A stretch of DNA of 64,000 nt from Acidobacteriota bacterium. Lineage in GTDB: Bacteria; Acidobacteriota; Blastocatellia; HR10. Made by a program: the position numbers and the translations under genes. Positions 15,670-24,578 of this stretch are shown piece after piece. Each line of letters opens with the position of its first letter. The first letter of the stretch is position 1. The notes under the pieces are model-generated. The model was not told the origin of the DNA, searched no databases, and saw only the letters and a program-made list of their open reading frames with translations. The stretch is taken from positions 1 to 64,000 of the forward strand of contig JAUQQC010000010.1 in assembly GCA_030550025.1 (NCBI GenBank). Reading direction: 5' to 3'.

Positions 15670-16775
15670 AGAAGAGGCATTACTTGTGCGGACGCGCGAT
15701 CGATCCTAAGCCGATCACGGCGACGACGACGATCGTGGAGTTGGTGGAGGAGCATTTTCTCGCGTACAATGCCGGGCGGTTGCATGAGGCCTGTCGGCTC
15801 TTCGTCGAGAAGATGCTGCAGGAGAATGTGACCGTCGGCATGAGCCTGACGGGCGCGCTCACGCCGGCTGGGCTCGGCATGTCGGCGATCGTCCCGCTCA
15901 TCGAGCACGGGTTCGTGGATTGGATCGTCTCCACCGGCGCCAATCTCTATCACGACACGCACTTCGCCCTTGGCTTCACGATGCACCGCGGGACGCCGCA
16001 CGCCGATGATGTCGAGCTCCGGCGGCATGGGGTCGTGCGCATCTACGACATCTTCTTCGACTACGAGGTGCTGCTCTCGACCGATCGGTTCTTCTACGAG
16101 ATCATCGCGCAGCCGGAGTTTCAACGGGAGATGGGGACGGCCGAGTTCCACTATCGCATCGGGCGATACGTGTCCGAGCGCGAGCGGATTCTGGGGCGCG
16201 GGACGAAGTCCATCCTCTCGGCGGCGTATCACTACGGCGTGCCCATTTACACGCCGGCGCCCGGGGATAGTTCGATCGGCATGAACGTGGCGGCGAAGGC
16301 GCTCTTGGGGAATCGCTTGAAGTTCGACGTCGCGCGCGATGTGAACGAGACGGCGGCCATCGTGTTGGGGGCCAAGCGCGATTATCCGGAGGGCAAAAGC
16401 GCGGTCCTCATCCTCGGGGGGGGATCGCCGAAGAATTTCCTGCTGCAGACGGAGCCGCAGCTTCAGGAAGTGTTGGGGATCGAAGAGCGAGGGCACGATT
16501 ATTTCCTGCAGATCACCGATGCGCGGCCTGATACTGGAGGGCTTTCCGGAGCCACGCCTTCGGAGGCGGTGAGCTGGGGCAAGGTGGATCCGGATCGGCT
16601 GCCCGATGCCGTCACCGTGTATCTGGACGCGACGGTTGCGCTACCGATCCTCACGGCTTATGCCGTGGCGAAGCATCCGCCGCGACGGCCCAAGCGCCTC
16701 TACGATCGCCGCGAGGAGTTGCTGGCGCGGCTGCGGCAGGAGTACGAGAAGGCGCGAGCGCGCGGCGATTTCTGA
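15666..16775 (+). CDS. Deoxyhypusine-synthase-family protein
   Basis: 369 residues from the ATG at 15666, which overlaps the previous stop. The sequence follows deoxyhypusine synthase: an NAD-binding S-T-G-A-N-L-Y-H-D region near residue 85, [37 protein letters not shown], and the catalytic lysine in A-V-S-W-G-K-V-D. The eukaryotic and archaeal enzymes move the aminobutyl group of spermidine onto a lysine of eIF5A; bacteria lack eIF5A and hypusine. Some bacterial members are reported to make homospermidine from putrescine, which is my preferred reading. No polyamine gene lies nearby. All key residues are kept, so it should be an active enzyme. Confidence 0.88.
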   Translation: MKKRHYLCGRAIDPKPITATTTIVELVEEHFLAYNAGRLHEACRLFVEKMLQENVTVGMSLTGALTPAGLGMSAIVPLIEHGFVDWIVSTGANLYHDTHFALGFTMHRGTPHADDVELRRHGVVRIYDIFFDYEVLLSTDRFFYEIIAQPEFQREMGTAEFHYRIGRYVSERERILGRGTKSILSAAYHYGVPIYTPAPGDSSIGMNVAAKALLGNRLKFDVARDVNETAAIVLGAKRDYPEGKSAVLILGGGSPKNFLLQTEPQLQEVLGIEERGHDYFLQITDARPDTGGLSGATPSEAVSWGKVDPDRLPDAVTVYLDATVALPILTAYAVAKHPPRRPKRLYDRREELLARLRQEYEKARARGDF

Positions 16776-16779
16776 AGCC

Positions 16780-17955
16780 TCACGGCGCGAGCGCCGTCTC
16801 CCACAGGTCGAGGTATTTCAGCCCCGAGCCCGTATTGAAGAGGACGACGCACGCGTGGGGATGGATCGCACCTTGGGCGAGCAACCGCTTCAGGGCGGGG
16901 AGGCACGCCGCTCCTTCCGGGCAAGCGAAGAGTCCTTCCACGCGAGCCAGCTCGCGCATAGCGTCCAGGATCTCCTGGTCTTCGACGGCGACGGCGCCGC
17001 CGCGGCTGCGGCGCAGGATGTCGAGGATGAGGAAATCGCCAAGTGGGCGTGGGACGCGCAGTCCGGCGGCGATCGTGTGCGCTCTCTCTTCGGCTTCGGC
17101 TTCGGTCTTCCCCTGCTGGAACGCGCGCACGATCGGTGCGCATCCGCTCGCTTGCACGGCGAACATGCGCGGCCGCTCGGGGCCGATCCAGCCGAGCGCT
17201 TCCATCTCCTCGAAGGCCTTCCACATGCCGATCAGCCCCGTTCCCCCTCCGGTCGGATAGAGGATGACATCTGGCACCTGTCCCTGCAGTTGCTCCACCA
17301 GCTCGTAGGCCATCGTCTTCTTCCCTTCGACGCGGTATGGCTCTTTGAGGGTCGAGACATCGAAATATCCGCGTGCGCCCTTCTCTTCGGCGAGGCGTCG
17401 TGCGCACTCGGTGATGAGGCCGTCCACGAGGATGACGCGCGCGCCATAGGCTTCGGCCTCTCGACGATTCGCCACGGGGGCATCGCGGGGCATGAAGACG
17501 TCGGCCTCTAATCCGGCACGCGCAGCGTATGCGGCGAGTGCGCCGGCGGCATTTCCGGCGCTGGGGACGGCCAGGCGGGTCAGGCCCAGTTGCCGCGCCA
17601 TGGAGACGGCCACGGCCATGCCGCGCGCCTTGAACGTGCCCGTCGGGTTCGCCGATTCGTCCTTGATGAAGAGGGCGCGAACGCCCAGGCGCGCAGCCAG
17701 ACGCGGGCAGGCCAGAAGCGGCGTGAATCCCTCGCCGAGCGAGACGATCGCTGCGTCCTCATCCACGGGAAGGACTTCGCGATATCGCCAGAGCGTCGGC
17801 GCGCGAAGCGCGAGCGCCGAGCGCGTGAGCGTGCGCGCGGCCCGCTGCAGATCGTATTGCACCAGCAGCGGCTTGCCGCATTCGCAGAGTTGATAGATGC
17901 GTCCCGGCGGATACCAGCGCTGACATTTCGAGCACACCAAAGCCGTCACGTTCAT
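16780..17955 (-). CDS. thrC: Threonine synthase (PLP-dependent, zinc-ribbon type)
   Basis: 391 residues from the ATG at 17955; a longer frame to 18030 has no better start signal. The N-terminus carries a zinc-ribbon-like C-x2-C...C-x-C (C-S-K-C and C-E-C). The PLP lysine is in T-G-T-F-K-A-R-G, the substrate loop is S-A-G-N-A-A-G-A, and the PLP-phosphate loop is P-T-G-G-G-T-G. A late N-T-G-S-G-L-K-Y completes the threonine synthase signature. It converts O-phosphohomoserine to threonine in the cytoplasm. It converges with the deoxyhypusine-synthase gene, with only four bases between stops. A threonine dehydratase cannot be wholly excluded but lacks such an N-terminal ribbon. Confidence 0.88.
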   Translation of the reverse strand: MNVTALVCSKCQRWYPPGRIYQLCECGKPLLVQYDLQRAARTLTRSALALRAPTLWRYREVLPVDEDAAIVSLGEGFTPLLACPRLAARLGVRALFIKDESANPTGTFKARGMAVAVSMARQLGLTRLAVPSAGNAAGALAAYAARAGLEADVFMPRDAPVANRREAEAYGARVILVDGLITECARRLAEEKGARGYFDVSTLKEPYRVEGKKTMAYELVEQLQGQVPDVILYPTGGGTGLIGMWKAFEEMEALGWIGPERPRMFAVQASGCAPIVRAFQQGKTEAEAEERAHTIAAGLRVPRPLGDFLILDILRRSRGGAVAVEDQEILDAMRELARVEGLFACPEGAACLPALKRLLAQGAIHPHACVVLFNTGSGLKYLDLWETALAP

Positions 17956-18014
17956 AGCGCCATGACCGTAGCACAATTTCCACATCGAGGAAAGGGATCG
18001 TCGTCGCGCCTCCC

Positions 18015-18044
18015 TTGACGTCCCGCTCAAGGCGCGCGTACGGT
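18015..18044 (+). promoter_or_regulatory. Promoter of the HAD gene (TTGACG-N18-TACGGT)
   Basis: TTGACG at 18015-18020 and TACGGT at 18039-18044 are 18 bases apart. The ATG at 18055 comes ten bases after the -10 box, suggesting a leaderless or nearly leaderless mRNA. Confidence 0.55.
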
Positions 18045-18054
18045 TTCCATAGCG

Positions 18055-18894
18055 ATGCTGCGGCTTGTGGCCATTGACATTGACGGAACGCTGCTCACCT
18101 CGGCGCAGGTGATCTCGCCCGCGACGCGGGCGACGATCCGCGAAGTCCTGGAGCGGGGCGTGCGCGTGGTCTTAGTCACGGGGCGGAGCTTCTTTCAGGC
18201 GCGCGCGTTCGCGGAGGAATTAGGGCTGACGACGCCGCTCATCCTGCATAACGGAGCGCTCGTGAAGGATTCGGCGGGACACGTCTTCGAGGCGCGCCTC
18301 CTTGCCGGGGAGACGGCGCGCGAGGTCATCCGCTGCGCTCGCGCCCACTGCGTGGACCTCCTTTGCTTCGAGGATCCGGAGGGGGAAGGGCGCGCCGTCG
18401 CCGAGCCGATCGCGTCGGAGAACGATCGGATGCTTCGTTACCTGAGCCGGTGGCGACGGCCGGTCGAGCTTGTGCCCGACCTCTTCGAGTACGCCGATCA
18501 TGCGGTGCTCGCGCTGACGACGGTGGACCGATGGGAGAAAGCCTGCCGCTTCGCCAGCGTGATCGAGCGCGAATTCGGCGGGCGCGTGCGCGTCTGGCGG
18601 ACCGAATACCCACGGCGCGATGTGGCTCTTGTGGACGTCGTCTCGCCCGACTGCTCGAAAGCGAGAGCGCTCGATCGTCTCGCCCGCCACTGGGGGATCG
18701 CGCCCTCGGAGATCATGGTCGTCGGAGATAATCGGAACGATTTGGAGATGCTCGCCTACGCCGGGCTTGGCGTCGTGATGGGGAATGCGGAAGAGGAGTT
18801 GAAACGGCTCGGCTATTACGTGACGGGGACCAATGATGAGGATGGGCTGGCCCACGCCCTCCGGCGATTCCTCCTTGGCGGGGAGGTCGCGTGA
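18055..18894 (+). CDS. Cof-type HAD-superfamily phosphatase
   Basis: 279 residues, typical for the Cof/YwpJ subfamily. HAD motif I is A-I-D-I-D-G-T-L-L-T at the N-terminus (nucleophile D8, acid/base D10), motif II V-L-V-T-G-R-S near residue 42, motif III lysine in S-K-A-R-A-L-D near 203, and motif IV V-V-G-D-N-R-N-D-L-E-M near 220. A C2-type cap (about 85-190) includes F-E-D-P-E-G. These enzymes remove phosphate from sugar phosphates or cofactors such as FMN or PLP in the cytoplasm; the substrate cannot be told from sequence. It converges with holA, with three bases between stops. Confidence 0.92.
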   Translation: MLRLVAIDIDGTLLTSAQVISPATRATIREVLERGVRVVLVTGRSFFQARAFAEELGLTTPLILHNGALVKDSAGHVFEARLLAGETAREVIRCARAHCVDLLCFEDPEGEGRAVAEPIASENDRMLRYLSRWRRPVELVPDLFEYADHAVLALTTVDRWEKACRFASVIEREFGGRVRVWRTEYPRRDVALVDVVSPDCSKARALDRLARHWGIAPSEIMVVGDNRNDLEMLAYAGLGVVMGNAEEELKRLGYYVTGTNDEDGLAHALRRFLLGGEVA

Positions 18895-18897
18895 ACC

Positions 18898-20004
18898 TCA
18901 AAGGTCCTCCTCGGAAGGGGCGCAGAGCCGATAGAGGAGCAGTTCCAATTGCACTTCCGGAGGGCCGATGGAGCTCTTCAAGGCATCATCCGTGCGCGCG
19001 ATGTGTCGAAGGCCCGCGATGATCTCGTCGCGAGGGATGCGCCGCACGTGTTCGTTGAATCTCCCGGCGGCCGAGAGGGGCAATCCGGCCGCGCGTGCGA
19101 CCTCGGCGCTTGGGGCGCCGCGCGCCATCAATTCCTTGGCGAGCAGCATGCGTCGGTAGAGACTGGCGATGGCGCCCAGGAGCTTCACCGGCTCCTCTCC
19201 CGCGGCGAGCTGGCGGCGGAGGATGCGCCAGGCCGCCGCCGGTCGGCGCGCGAGGATCCAATCCGCCAGCTCGAAATTCGAGTGCTCGCGATGCCGGACG
19301 ACGAGCTGCTCGACATCCGCGCGCGCGATCATCCGTCGCTCGCCGACGTAAGTGAGGAGCTTCTCCAACTCGGCCGCCAGAAACGTCAGGTCTGAGCCGA
19401 CGAGCCCGACGAGCGCAGCCGCTGCCGCTTCCTCGATGACGGCCTGCTGCCGACGCACGTACCCCCTCACCCATTCGAGGGCCTCGCGCTCCGAGAGCCG
19501 CCGGAATTCGACGATCGTGCACGCCTTGAGCAAGGCCGTGACGATCGTCAGTCGGCGATCCACGTGTTCGAGGATGAAGACGAGCGTCGTCGTGGGGACG
19601 GGATGTTTGAGGTACTCGATGAGCGCCGCTTGTTCGGCCGGGAGATCGCGCGCCTCCTCGGCCTCTTCGCGCGCGCGCCATTTCTTGTCCAGATCGCGCA
19701 CGATCACGAGGCGTCGGGGAGAGAGCACGGGCAGCTCGCGCGCCATCGCGAGGAGGTCCGCCATCGGCGTCTCCAGAGCGGAGACCTGTGAGAGGTTGAA
19801 AGCGCGCGACGTGGGATCCAGCGCGCGGGCGACGAGCGTCTGCACGGCCTCGCGGAGGAGATACGCTTCAGGAGCATACAGCTCCTCATCGCCCGTTCGT
19901 CGCGCCTCTTCCGGGAGCCATCCGGTGAAGAGATAGAGCGGTTCGATCTCTCCGCGCTCGATGGTCTTTCGGAAGGTTTCGGGCGTGAGCCGTTTCGTCG
20001 TCAT
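18898..20004 (-). CDS. holA: DNA polymerase III delta subunit
   Basis: 368 residues, the normal size for HolA. The N-terminal AAA-like domain has P-L-Y-L-F-T-G and L-R-E-A-V near the place of the degenerate Walker region; the middle has D-L-T-F-L-A-A-E-L-E-K-L, the best conserved stretch of delta subunits, followed by the helical collar domain. As part of the clamp loader it opens the beta sliding clamp. It is the last gene of leuS-oxidoreductase-lptE-holA and overlaps lptE by four bases. An insertion around 38-60 (W-L-P-E-E-A-R-R and E-L-Y-A-P-E) is longer than usual. Confidence 0.92.
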   Translation of the reverse strand: MTTKRLTPETFRKTIERGEIEPLYLFTGWLPEEARRTGDEELYAPEAYLLREAVQTLVARALDPTSRAFNLSQVSALETPMADLLAMARELPVLSPRRLVIVRDLDKKWRAREEAEEARDLPAEQAALIEYLKHPVPTTTLVFILEHVDRRLTIVTALLKACTIVEFRRLSEREALEWVRGYVRRQQAVIEEAAAAALVGLVGSDLTFLAAELEKLLTYVGERRMIARADVEQLVVRHREHSNFELADWILARRPAAAWRILRRQLAAGEEPVKLLGAIASLYRRMLLAKELMARGAPSAEVARAAGLPLSAAGRFNEHVRRIPRDEIIAGLRHIARTDDALKSSIGPPEVQLELLLYRLCAPSEEDL

Positions 20005-20525
20005 GCTCCGGAGAGGAGGAGGGAGACGAGGCTTCGCGCGAACTCTCGCGCGATCCGATCCAAAGCAGGCCCTTCTTCGGCGAACAGGCTCTCGGGCCCT
20101 TCCGGGATCTCATATTCGCCGCGAAAGACGAAGCGCGGGACGTCCAGGAGGATGGCGTTGCGCGTGAGATCGCGCACGGTGACCCCGATGGTGATGGCGA
20201 TCTCATAGACGCGGACGCGCCCCATCTCGTCAAGGAGCACGCCACGAGAGGTGAGCGCGCGGATGTCCCCGATGAGCACGGCATCGGCGTGCTGCGGATC
20301 GGCGGTGATGCGAATGCCTCGGGTGCGGCGCAAGAATTCCTCGATGACGGCCTGCGTGAACCGATGCTCGACGCGATACTGCAGGCTCGTGTTGTGGAAC
20401 GCCGGGATCGCGAGCGTGCGGATATGAGCGGGCAGGGACAAGCGTGCGCGGCGATACCCGCACGGCCCGGTGAGCAGCAAGAGGGGGAGAATCCCGCCAA
20501 GGAGGAGGCGTCGTCCGCTCGTCAT
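20001..20525 (-). CDS. lptE: LPS-assembly lipoprotein LptE-like
   Basis: 174 residues. A hydrophobic signal ends L-L-L-L-T-G-P-C22-G-Y, where C-G-Y after the signal is the hallmark of LptE; the lipobox is imperfect because proline precedes the cysteine. The body has I-A-I-P-A-F-H-N, E-H-R-F-T-Q-A-V and a D-A-V-L-I-G-D-I strand pattern, as in LptE. LptE plugs and folds the LptD barrel that inserts lipopolysaccharide in the outer membrane. Position between leuS and holA matches the order known from Enterobacteria. It overlaps the oxidoreductase gene by four bases and holA by four, so translation is coupled. Confidence 0.8.
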   Translation of the reverse strand: MTSGRRLLLGGILPLLLLTGPCGYRRARLSLPAHIRTLAIPAFHNTSLQYRVEHRFTQAVIEEFLRRTRGIRITADPQHADAVLIGDIRALTSRGVLLDEMGRVRVYEIAITIGVTVRDLTRNAILLDVPRFVFRGEYEIPEGPESLFAEEGPALDRIAREFARSLVSLLLSGA

Positions 20526-21484
20526 AGGAGGCTCCTCCCGTACTCAGCGCGCACGATCGGGATGATCTCTTCGGCGAAGCGGCGAAGCGACGGCAGATGG
20601 AACGGCGGCCTCAGGACGCCGATGAAATGGGTGACGCCGACTGCGATGTAACTGCGGAGACGCTCGCGGATCTCTTCGACCGAACCCACCAGGACCGTCG
20701 GCTCGACGACTTCCACGGGTCGGCCGTAGGCCTCTGCGAGCGCCTGAAGCACTGCCGCTTTCTCACTCGCCGAGTCGGTCACGTGCAGGACGCCGGCCCA
20801 GGAGACCTCGATCTCCTCGGTCTGGCGTCCGACGGCTCGACCATGCTCGCGCAGGATGGCGATCTTCCTTCGGAAATCTTCCGGTGAGCCGAACGTGTTC
20901 CACTGATCGGCATGTTCGGCGACGACGCGCAGGGTGAGCTTCTCGCCTCCGCCACCGATCAGGATCGGCGGATGCGGACGCTGCACCGGTTTCGGCTCGC
21001 AATAGGCGTCCTGCAACCGATAGAACCGTCCCTCGAACGTCACCTGCGGCTCCGTCCACAAGCGCTTGATGAGGTGGGCGGCCTCGCCGAGGCGATGGAT
21101 CCGTTCGGCCGTCGTGGGGAAGGGGATGCCGTAGGCGGCGTGCTCCCGTTCATACCAGGCGGCTCCTAAGCCAAGGATCAAGCGGCCGCGACTGATGTGA
21201 TCGAGCGTCGCGGCCATCTTCGCGAGCACGGCCGGATGCCGGTAGGTGTTCCCGCTCACGAGCACGCCCGCGCGAAGGCGCGAAGTTTCCATCATGAGCG
21301 CCGTCAGCGTGACCCATCCCTCCAAGCACGGCCCCGAAGGATCGCCGAAGATGGGGAAGAAATGATCGAATGTCCACGCCGTGTCGTATCCCAGCTCATC
21401 CAGAAGGCGCCACGTCTGGCGGAGCTCCTCCCAACTTGTGTGCTGCGGTTGCGTCAGCGCGCCGAATCGCAAGGGTTTTCTCAT
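20522..21484 (-). CDS. Luciferase-like (LLM class) flavin/F420-dependent oxidoreductase
   Basis: 320 residues from the ATG at 21484, with GGAG a few bases upstream; the in-frame extension to 21802 is arginine-rich noise. The sequence follows the bacterial luciferase-like barrel: W-T-F-D-H-F-F-P, T-S-R-L-R-A-G-V-L-V-S-G-N-T-Y-R-H-P near residue 75, R-L-I-L-G-L-G-A-A-W, and R-P-H-P-P-I-L-I-G-G-G-G-E. These motifs are typical of F420-dependent LLM reductases, although FMN use is possible. It lies between leuS and lptE and overlaps lptE by four bases, an insertion into an otherwise conserved block. The substrate is unknown. Confidence 0.85.
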   Translation of the reverse strand: MRKPLRFGALTQPQHTSWEELRQTWRLLDELGYDTAWTFDHFFPIFGDPSGPCLEGWVTLTALMMETSRLRAGVLVSGNTYRHPAVLAKMAATLDHISRGRLILGLGAAWYEREHAAYGIPFPTTAERIHRLGEAAHLIKRLWTEPQVTFEGRFYRLQDAYCEPKPVQRPHPPILIGGGGEKLTLRVVAEHADQWNTFGSPEDFRRKIAILREHGRAVGRQTEEIEVSWAGVLHVTDSASEKAAVLQALAEAYGRPVEVVEPTVLVGSVEEIRERLRSYIAVGVTHFIGVLRPPFHLPSLRRFAEEIIPIVRAEYGRSLL

Positions 21485-21534
21485 CCGTCCACTCCGGTCG
21501 GCGCGGGATGAGCCTTCGCCACCAGACGCACAAC

Positions 21535-24078
21535 TCATTGCACGACGACGTTCACCAACCGATCCGGGATGACGATGATCTTGATGACCTTCCGCCCGTT
21601 GATGAAGGCCTGGACGCGCGGATCGGCCAAAGCGGCGCGTTCGTATTCCTCGCGCGGCGTCCCAGGAGGCAGAAAGATTCGGCTGCGGAGTTTCCCGTTG
21701 ACCTGCACGGGGATCTCCAGCGTCTCGGCTTGCACCCATCGGTCCTCGTAGCTCGGCCATCGAGCCTTCACGAGGCTCTCGGCGTGGCCGAGCGCCTCCC
21801 ACAACTCTTCGGCGAGATGCGGCGCGAAGGGGGCGAGCATCACCACGAGCGCGTGGATGGCCTCGCCCAGGACGGAGAGGTCAGCCGCCGCGGCATCGTC
21901 CGTCGTTGGGAAGCGCGCTTCGAACTCCCCGATGGCGTTCAGCAGCTCCATCAACTTCGCGATCGCCGTATTGAACTGGAAGTGCGTTTCGATGTCCTCG
22001 GTCACGCCCTTGATCGTCTGATGCGTCTTCCGAAGCAGTGCGCGCTGCTCAGGCGTGAGCTGTTCCGGCTCGGGTCGCGAGAGCGTCGGGAAGCGGCGCG
22101 CCAAGACCTCATGCCACTTCCACACGAGCGCATGGATGCGGCGGAGGAAGCGAAAGGCGCCTTCCACCCCCTCTTCCTTCCACTGCAACTCGTTCTCCGG
22201 CGGCGCGGCGAAGAGGATGAAGATGCGAAGCGTATCGGCGCCGTATTTCTGGATCATGTCGTCGGGGTCCACCCCGTTGCCGAGCGATTTCGACATCGCC
22301 ATCCACCGGCCGGCATATGGCCCCTCGGGGACGATGTTGAGCACCATGCCCTGCGTGAGCAACCGCGTCACGGGCTCGGAGAATTCGACCAGCCCCAGAT
22401 CGCGCAGGAACTTGCACCAGAAGCGCGTGTAGAGCAGGTGCATGATGGCGTGCTCGATTCCGCCGATGTATTGATCCACCGGCATCCAGTAGCGCACGAT
22501 CTCGGGATCGAAGGGCGCCTTCGCGTTCTTCGGATCGCAGTAGCGGAAGTAGTACCAGGAGGAGTCCACGAACGTGTCCATCGTGTCCGTGTCGCGACGC
22601 GCGGGGCCATGACAGGTCGGGCAGGTCGTGCGCACGAATTCCGGGACGTGATCGAGCGGGGATCCGTGCTCGCCGGTGAAGGGCGCATCGGGCGGCAGGA
22701 TGACGGGCAGTTGATCCTCCGGCACCGGGACAATGCCGCATCGCTGGCAATGGATCATCGGCACGGGCGTACCCCAATAGCGTTGGCGCGAGATGCCCCA
22801 ATCGCGCAATCGGTAGTGGACGGTCGCTCGTCCGAACCCGTGCTGCTCCGCATATTCGGTCATGCGGCGTCGCGCTTCGGCCGAGGCGAGGCCGTCGAAG
22901 GGCCCCGAATGGATGAGCACGCCCTCGCCCTCATACGCTTCGGTCAGCTCGTCGAAGAGGATGGGGCGCCCTTCTTCGTCCAGCGGCGCGATCACTTGTC
23001 GGATCGGCAGACCATATTTCCGCGAGAACTCGAAATCCCGCTGATCATGCGCCGGCACGGACATGACGGCGCCCGTGCCATACTCCATCAGGATGAAGTT
23101 CGCGATCCAGATCGGGAGGCGCTCGCCGGTGAAGGGATTGCGGGCGAACAATCCGGTCGCCATCCCCTCCTTCTCCGCCGCTTCGGAGGAGCGAACGCGC
23201 CGATCTATCTTCTCCAGGCGAGCGATGAAGTCCAGTAAGCGATCGCGATCGGCCGAGGCCTCGGCCAGGCGTCGAGCCAATGGATGCTCAGGCGCCAGCA
23301 GCACGGCGTTAGCGCCGTAGATCGTATCAATGCGCGTCGTGAAGATCGGGATCACTTCGTCGCGCCCCTCGAGGGGAAACTCCACCGTCGCGCCGACGCT
23401 TTTGCCGATCCAATTGCGCTGCATCGTGCGCACGCGCTCGGGCCACCCCTCGCCGAGTTCCTCTAAGCCTTGTAGCAGCTCCTCGGCATAGTCGGTGATC
23501 TTCACGAACCATTGTTCGAGCGGCCGCTGCTCGACCGCCGAGCCGCAGCGCCAGCATCCCCCTTGCGCTTGTTCGTTGGAGAGGACCGTTTGGCACTGCG
23601 GGCACCAGTTCACGGGCGAGAGCTTCCGATAGACGAGCCCGCGCTCATACATCTTGAGGAAGAACCACTGGTTCCACCGGTAATATTCGGGCGTATGGCT
23701 AGCGATCTCGCGGCGCCAATCGTAGCTGATGCCGAGTCGGCGGAGCTGTTGCCGCATGTAGGCGATGTTCTCCTCGGTCCAGATCGCTGGATGGATCCCG
23801 CGCTTGATCGCCGCCTGTTCGGCCGGTTGTCCGAACGAATCCCAGCCCATCGGATGCAGGACGTTATACCCCTGCAGGCGTTTGTACCAGGAGAGCGCAT
23901 CGCCGATGGTGTAGTTTCGGACGTGGCCCATGTGGAGGCGACCCGAGGGATACGGTAACATCTCCAGGCAGTAGAACTTCGGGCGCGCGGGGTCGGCCTC
24001 AACCTCAAACGCCCGCTCTTGTTCCCATCGGGCCTGCCACTTGGCCTCGACCTCATGCGGATAATACTTCGGTTTCAT
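21535..24078 (-). CDS. leuS: Leucyl-tRNA synthetase
   Basis: 847 residues, standard length. The HIGH-type motif is P-S-G-R-L-H-M-G-H near residue 43, the KMSKS-type motif is A-M-S-K-S-L-G-N near 580, and the editing domain has T-R-I-D-T-I-Y-G and a late [13 protein letters not shown] zinc-binding C-P-Q-C...C-W-R-C cluster is at about 158-178, with another in C-Q-R-C...C-P-T-C. It charges tRNA-Leu, of which one gene (UAA) lies in this window. It leads the operon with the LLM oxidoreductase, lptE and holA, driven by a TTGCTC-N17-TATAAT promoter. Confidence 0.98.
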   Translation of the reverse strand: MKPKYYPHEVEAKWQARWEQERAFEVEADPARPKFYCLEMLPYPSGRLHMGHVRNYTIGDALSWYKRLQGYNVLHPMGWDSFGQPAEQAAIKRGIHPAIWTEENIAYMRQQLRRLGISYDWRREIASHTPEYYRWNQWFFLKMYERGLVYRKLSPVNWCPQCQTVLSNEQAQGGCWRCGSAVEQRPLEQWFVKITDYAEELLQGLEELGEGWPERVRTMQRNWIGKSVGATVEFPLEGRDEVIPIFTTRIDTIYGANAVLLAPEHPLARRLAEASADRDRLLDFIARLEKIDRRVRSSEAAEKEGMATGLFARNPFTGERLPIWIANFILMEYGTGAVMSVPAHDQRDFEFSRKYGLPIRQVIAPLDEEGRPILFDELTEAYEGEGVLIHSGPFDGLASAEARRRMTEYAEQHGFGRATVHYRLRDWGISRQRYWGTPVPMIHCQRCGIVPVPEDQLPVILPPDAPFTGEHGSPLDHVPEFVRTTCPTCHGPARRDTDTMDTFVDSSWYYFRYCDPKNAKAPFDPEIVRYWMPVDQYIGGIEHAIMHLLYTRFWCKFLRDLGLVEFSEPVTRLLTQGMVLNIVPEGPYAGRWMAMSKSLGNGVDPDDMIQKYGADTLRIFILFAAPPENELQWKEEGVEGAFRFLRRIHALVWKWHEVLARRFPTLSRPEPEQLTPEQRALLRKTHQTIKGVTEDIETHFQFNTAIAKLMELLNAIGEFEARFPTTDDAAAADLSVLGEAIHALVVMLAPFAPHLAEELWEALGHAESLVKARWPSYEDRWVQAETLEIPVQVNGKLRSRIFLPPGTPREEYERAALADPRVQAFINGRKVIKIIVIPDRLVNVVVQ

Positions 24079-24116
24079 CGTCGGTCGCCTCGCTCGTGAT
24101 CTCGGTGGAGGCTTCC

Positions 24117-24145
24117 ATTATAAAATCTTCGCGTCGAGAGAGCAA
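24117..24145 (-). promoter_or_regulatory. leuS operon promoter (TTGCTC-N17-TATAAT)
   Basis: On the minus strand TTGCTC (24145-24140) and a perfect TATAAT (24122-24117) are 17 bases apart. About 30 bases of leader would precede the ATG at 24078. No T-box element fits in that short leader. Confidence 0.75.
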
Positions 24146-24206
24146 TCACCATGCCTCGGCGCGCTGCGCGCAAACATGTCCCTTCCTAGTGCCGGACCGA
24201 ACGATC

Positions 24207-24479
24207 TCACCACTTCCCCAGCAGCATCGCCAGACCGATGAGGATGAAGGCGGCAGCCGCGATCTTCTGCAGGTACGCTTCGGGGACGTACCGAACAAGC
24301 AGCGTTCCTCCCAAGACTCCCAGCAGCGTCACGACCACCATGGCGAGCGAAGCGCCGAGGAAGACGGCCAGTGGAGACTTCGTGCGCGAGACCATGCTGA
24401 TGGCCGTCAATTGCGTCTTATCGCCCATCTCGGCGAGGACGATCAAGGCGAACGTCGTCGCAAACGCGTGCCAGTTCAT
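24207..24479 (-). CDS. GDT1/UPF0016-type half-size membrane transporter
   Basis: 90 residues from the ATG at 24479, preceded by GGAGGAGGG. Three helices are predicted, and the first carries the signature E-M-G-D-K-T-Q-L of the GDT1/TMEM165 family, thought to move Mn2+ or Ca2+. Full-length members have two such repeats; this one has a single copy, so it should act as a homo- or heterodimer. No second half is adjacent. It lies 99 bases downstream of the dipeptidase gene on the same strand. Confidence 0.85.
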   Translation of the reverse strand: MNWHAFATTFALIVLAEMGDKTQLTAISMVSRTKSPLAVFLGASLAMVVVTLLGVLGGTLLVRYVPEAYLQKIAAAAFILIGLAMLLGKW

Positions 24480-24578
24480 GCGCTCCCTCCTCCGCGGGAT
24501 CACTCTCTCGGCGAAACGGCTCCGGCTCGTTCGCGCGGGAGCATCGGTTCGCGCTCGCACTTCGCAGCCGAGCCGACC

